Position numbers and translations under genes: made by a program | From: JAAFJU01 sp043764895 | GTDB lineage: Bacteria; Cyanobacteriota; Cyanobacteriia; Leptolyngbyales; Leptolyngbyaceae | Assembly (NCBI GenBank): GCA_043764895.1 | Contig: JAYUJY010000024.1 | Coordinates: forward strand, 1-9,132 | Reading direction: 5' to 3' | Length of the DNA: 9,132 bases | In this document: in pieces, positions 7,067-9,132 of the stretch | Layout of the letters: the number at the start of each line of letters is the position of its first letter | Numbering within the stretch: position 1 is the stretch's first letter | The notes under the pieces: generated by a model | What the model was told of the DNA's origin: nothing | The model's database searches: none | What the model saw: only the letters and a program-made list of their open reading frames with translations

Positions 7067-7265
7067 CTTGAGCTATCACTGTTGGAGTTTTTTGTGTGTC
7101 AAGCTGTCGCCAGTCTATCATAACGCGATCAAACTGGTCGTAAGGTTCGATCGGTTGTGAAAGCTTCTCAAGGCCAAAATTCTGTAGGAATTGTCTTATG
7201 AATCTGTGCCAGGAACGACCATTTGACTTGCTTTGTTATTAAGGAATCAAGGGTTGCTTAACGGG

Positions 7266-7871
7266 TTACTCATGTTGGACAAATGGAGTGGCCCAAAACT
7301 TCCAATTCTCTTTATTAAAAGGCGATCGCCACTGGGTAATTAATTCAGATTCTAGTTTTTGACGATCGCGAGTCTTCACCGGAGCATCTTTCCAGAAAGC
7401 GATTCCCAGTTGGGTCGGCAAGTCGTGGCTGTAGTGAGACTGCTGGTAGTGCAACAGGTAGCGTTTGCAATCATGTTCGCCGCGCCATCGGGATTCGGAC
7501 TTGACCGTTTCGCCGACGTAAAGCAACAAGTTACATTCGTAGTCAATTACGAAGTACAACGCTGAAACCCCAAGGTCGCTGGATTTCCACCGCCAAAATT
7601 GCGTGTTTTGTCGCGGTAGGGTGAAGGGATCTAGTTCAGGTTTGGGTGAGGCAAGGTCGAAAAGATTGCCTTGGGTGGTGACAGGACTGGTCGCGTCGGT
7701 GTTTTGATAAGCTATCACGCGCGTCTTCCAAGCGATCAGCGACGGCGCATCTAGATCAGGCTGCGATCGATGGGTCGTGTAGGTTCCGGCCAGTTCTTGC
7801 GCCGAAAAAAGTTGGCCTTGCTCGACGGGCGTTACAGGTGTGATGGGAGCGCGATCGGTGCGGTAAGTCAC
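7266..7871 (-). CDS. GIY-YIG nuclease family protein
   Basis: 201 residues. The C-terminal half is a GIY-YIG-like domain: LYFVID (105-110, the GIY strand) and LLYVGET (116-122, the YIG strand), then R128-W-R-G-E-H133, a late acidic helix with E174 and E176 (KLESELI) and N186 (PFNKEN), as in the catalytic Arg/His-Glu-Asn layout of the superfamily. The N-terminal 100 residues look disordered, with Pro and Thr, and hold two QGxLF pentapeptides (QGQLF 18-22, QGNLF 67-71) resembling weak sliding-clamp-binding motifs. The start is a GTG at 7871, the first start codon after an in-frame TGA 24 bases upstream. It stands alone just downstream of a transposon remnant. Nuclease activity is inferred from the family; its DNA target is unknown. 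Confidence 0.85.
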   Translation of the reverse strand: MTYRTDRAPITPVTPVEQGQLFSAQELAGTYTTHRSQPDLDAPSLIAWKTRVIAYQNTDATSPVTTQGNLFDLASPKPELDPFTLPRQNTQFWRWKSSDLGVSALYFVIDYECNLLLYVGETVKSESRWRGEHDCKRYLLHYQQSHYSHDLPTQLGIAFWKDAPVKTRDRQKLESELITQWRSPFNKENWKFWATPFVQHE

Positions 7872-7922
7872 AGGTCGTTTGGGGGTTGAGCGTCAACGAT
7901 ACGGTACCATAATCCAATGCCA

Positions 7923-8232
7923 ACTGAAATAACTTAGGTTAGGCAACTATCTTCGCTTTGAGAACAGAGCGAGGTTGTGTCATCCGAGGAAAGGGCTTGG
8001 GTCTACGCTTTACGACTCGAGTTACGATAGGCGACCTTTTCGGCGGCCAACAGATCCTCTATGCGGGATTCTGGCAAGATGTGTTGCCAAGGCAGTCCAT
8101 AGCTTTGAAAGAACTTCTGCTTGAGAATTTCGCCACGATTCGGCATAGTAGTAGGTGATATATGTTGAGGTTGCAAAGTCATGATCTACTTGTATCAAGC
8201 TTTGCAGCCTTTTTCTACCCCCTTATTTCAGT
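7923..8232 (-). mobile_element. internally deleted IS4-family element (non-autonomous remnant)
   Basis: The 310-bp segment is bounded by the perfect inverted repeat ACTGAAATAA (7923-7932) and TTATTTCAGT (8223-8232). The match can be extended outward, with an indel, to CAATG at 7915-7919 and CATTG at 8235-8239. A GCCA tetramer directly flanks both sides (7919-7922 and 8233-8236), possibly a short target duplication but also possible by chance. Inside are the two ends of a transposase gene on the minus strand. Element size and structure fit a deletion derivative that could be mobilised by a full-length relative in trans. Confidence 0.7.
7939..8182 (-). pseudogene. IS4-family transposase, N- and C-terminal remnants joined by internal deletion
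   Basis: From the ATG at 8182 the peptide reads MTLQPQHISPTTMPN, then GLPWQHILPESRIEDLL and VAYRN. This resembles the N-terminus of IS4-type transposases, where a segment like LPESRI..LL...VAYR precedes a LYSP segment. Homology stops at about 8021, and this frame ends at a TAG at 8003-8005. In the frame shifted by one base, 7939-8022 encodes RVVKRRPKPFPRMTQPR and then stops at TAA (7939-7941), close to the inverted repeat; this is the typical basic KRRPKP..R...PR C-terminus of the same family. The central region with the DDE catalytic residues is therefore gone and the halves are out of frame. No active transposase can be made. Confidence 0.72.
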
Positions 8233-8964
8233 GCCATTGATCCATAAGATAGATCATTAATGTTCTCCCCTGCTGTCGTTGAATAACGGAATAAATCCAG
8301 AGTCGTTGTATTTGTAATTCGGTCGTCAAGACTTTTCTTGTAGCGACTGATGCCATCTTTATCGCTAGCTTGACTGTTTAGCCAACCCGGTTTGTCTACT
8401 CCGCTCACAAAGCCAAGAATATGGGCAATCTCATGCAGGGCGGTGCTTATAAAATCTAACGATCGGTTGGTGGGAGCATTGCTACGCGTAAAGTCATAGT
8501 CCCTAATTAACCGTCTTCTCGTTCAAGTCATTTATTAAAATGACGCCATCTAAGTCCGTTGCATTCCCACCTCCAATGCCGATCGATTTAGCATTGGCAC
8601 TCGTGAGATTGATCGATTTTGTTTTGACTCTGCCTCCCTTGTTGTTGCCATTTTTTAAATCAAAGATATCAAATTGAGCTTCGTAGTCGGCTTTAGTCTG
8701 CAAGTTATCCATTGCGCTAAAATCGTCGCTAGATTTTGCATCATTGAATAGTCCACTGACGACATTTTTATAATTCTGAGAGGCTCGGATTCCCGGTAAT
8801 GCTCCACCAATGACATTCTTAGGTAAGCTGCTAGAGACTCCAACGTGGATATTGAGGGTCGTATTGTCCTTGAGATAGCTTGACCAGATCTGCCCTGCAA
8901 TCTGAAAGCCAGTTATTTGTTGGATCGAGGTTCCTGGATCAAAACTGAAATTGAACGTTGTCAT
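8223..8964 (-). pseudogene. NF038122-type zinc metalloprotease, frameshifted and 3'-truncated
   Basis: The ATG at 8964 opens MTTFNFSFDPGTSIQQITGF and, further on, NIHVGVSSSLPKNVIGGALPG and DLDGVILINDL, the start of a secreted metalloprotease family common in cyanobacteria (recalled as NF038122). This frame stops at TAG 8503-8505 after 153 codons. The family sequence continues immediately in the frame shifted by one base: DYDFTRSNAPTNRSLDF, then ALHEIAHILGFVSGVDKPGW with the zinc motif HExxH (8435-8409). Removing one base (T8504) would join the frames as NEKTVN-W-DYDF. The second frame breaks off at DLSYGS next to the inverted repeat of the IS4 remnant and stops at 8223-8225. The usual continuation, including the rest of the catalytic domain, is absent. 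A sequencing error could explain the frameshift but not the truncation. Confidence 0.8.
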
Positions 8965-9051
8965 GATGATGTAAAATCCATACAGGGTTGCGTATTTGTG
9001 ATCAGTGAGGAGATGCTAATAGAACTCAGTTTAGCTGGACAAGAGGGAATC

Positions 9052-9083
9052 CCCACACTATATCGTTTACAGATTAGTGTGGG
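9052..9083. repeat. perfect 9-bp inverted repeat (hairpin)
   Basis: CCCACACTA (9052-9060) and TAGTGTGGG (9075-9083) are perfect reverse complements around a 14-base loop. No T-run follows on either strand to mark a clear terminator. The hairpin lies about 90 bases upstream of the metalloprotease pseudogene start and could belong to its leader or to an element that continues outside the window. Confidence 0.75.
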
Positions 9084-9097
9084 ATGAAAGCGCCGTG

Positions 9098-9115
9098 AGT
9101 GTGAGCGAACACACT
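9098..9115. repeat. second small hairpin sharing arms with the first
   Basis: AGTGTG (9098-9103) pairs with CACACT (9110-9115) around a six-base loop. The CACACTA at 9110-9116 can also pair with TAGTGTG at 9075-9081, which would dissolve the upstream hairpin, so the two structures are mutually exclusive alternatives. Confidence 0.6.
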
Positions 9116-9132
9116 ATTTGTCGGGACGATCT

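Noticed and set aside
6921..7121. 66-codon minus-strand frame overlapping the DUF4160 gene.
   Set aside because: The DUF4160 frame has a full family match; this is its shifted shadow.
7923..7932. Reading the 7923/8223 inverted repeats and scattered short repeats as a CRISPR array.
   Set aside because: There are only two copies, they are inverted and 290 bp apart, and they flank transposase remnants; no regular direct repeats or spacers exist.
3454..7981. Shared 11-mer GAGGTTGTGTC at 3454-3464 and about 7971-7981, as a hint that the gene-poor stretch holds another IS4 fragment.
   Set aside because: Several 11-base matches are expected by chance in 9 kb, and similarity does not extend further.
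7958..8158. 66-codon plus-strand frame over the IS remnant.
   Set aside because: The minus strand encodes recognisable transposase ends, so this is antisense noise.

Overview
The window looks like a cyanobacterial chromosome segment. The HIP1 octamer GCGATCGC occurs at least seven times (from 311, 3840, 4065, 4642, 4894, 6533 and 7322). The gene families also fit: a CSP41-like atypical epimerase, an Omp85/TpsB outer-membrane transporter, VKOR-thioredoxin fusions, and a large surface/secreted metalloprotease family best known from cyanobacteria. Genus cannot be assigned from the sequence alone. No phage or CRISPR locus is visible.

Layout. 55-981 (-) encodes an atypical SDR / NAD-dependent epimerase of the CSP41 type. 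It is divergent from a TpsB/ShlB-type two-partner secretion transporter at 1247-3007 (+). 3008-3485 has no recognisable gene, only an unassigned 110-codon reading frame. A tRNA-Phe(GAA) lies at 3486-3558 (-), with a plausible promoter at 3586-3614.

3783-6393 (+) is a collinear three-gene group. It holds two tandem paralogous VKOR-thioredoxin fusions, which form disulfides in exported proteins, and a small lipoprotein whose mature part has exactly two cysteines besides the lipidated one. The lipoprotein is therefore a candidate client of the two oxidases. A long GC-rich inverted repeat (6430-6506) closes the group.

6569-7066 (-) is a compact DUF4160-DUF2442 gene pair, a combination often seen together and sometimes predicted to be toxin-antitoxin-like. 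7266-7871 (-) is a GIY-YIG family protein carrying two QGxLF sequences in its N-terminal half.

7923-8964 is a decayed region. A ~310-bp internally deleted IS4-family element keeps matching 10-bp terminal inverted repeats plus the N-terminal and C-terminal coding ends of its transposase. It abuts a metalloprotease pseudogene whose two reading frames are separated by what looks like a single-base insertion and whose 3' part is missing. The last ~100 bases (9052-9116) hold overlapping, mutually exclusive hairpins of unknown role.

The best candidates for further work are the VKOR pair with its possible lipoprotein client, the IS4 deletion derivative with the broken metalloprotease, the DUF4160-DUF2442 pair, the clamp-motif-like repeats in the GIY-YIG protein, and the alternative hairpins at the right edge. 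No wholly new system could be demonstrated.
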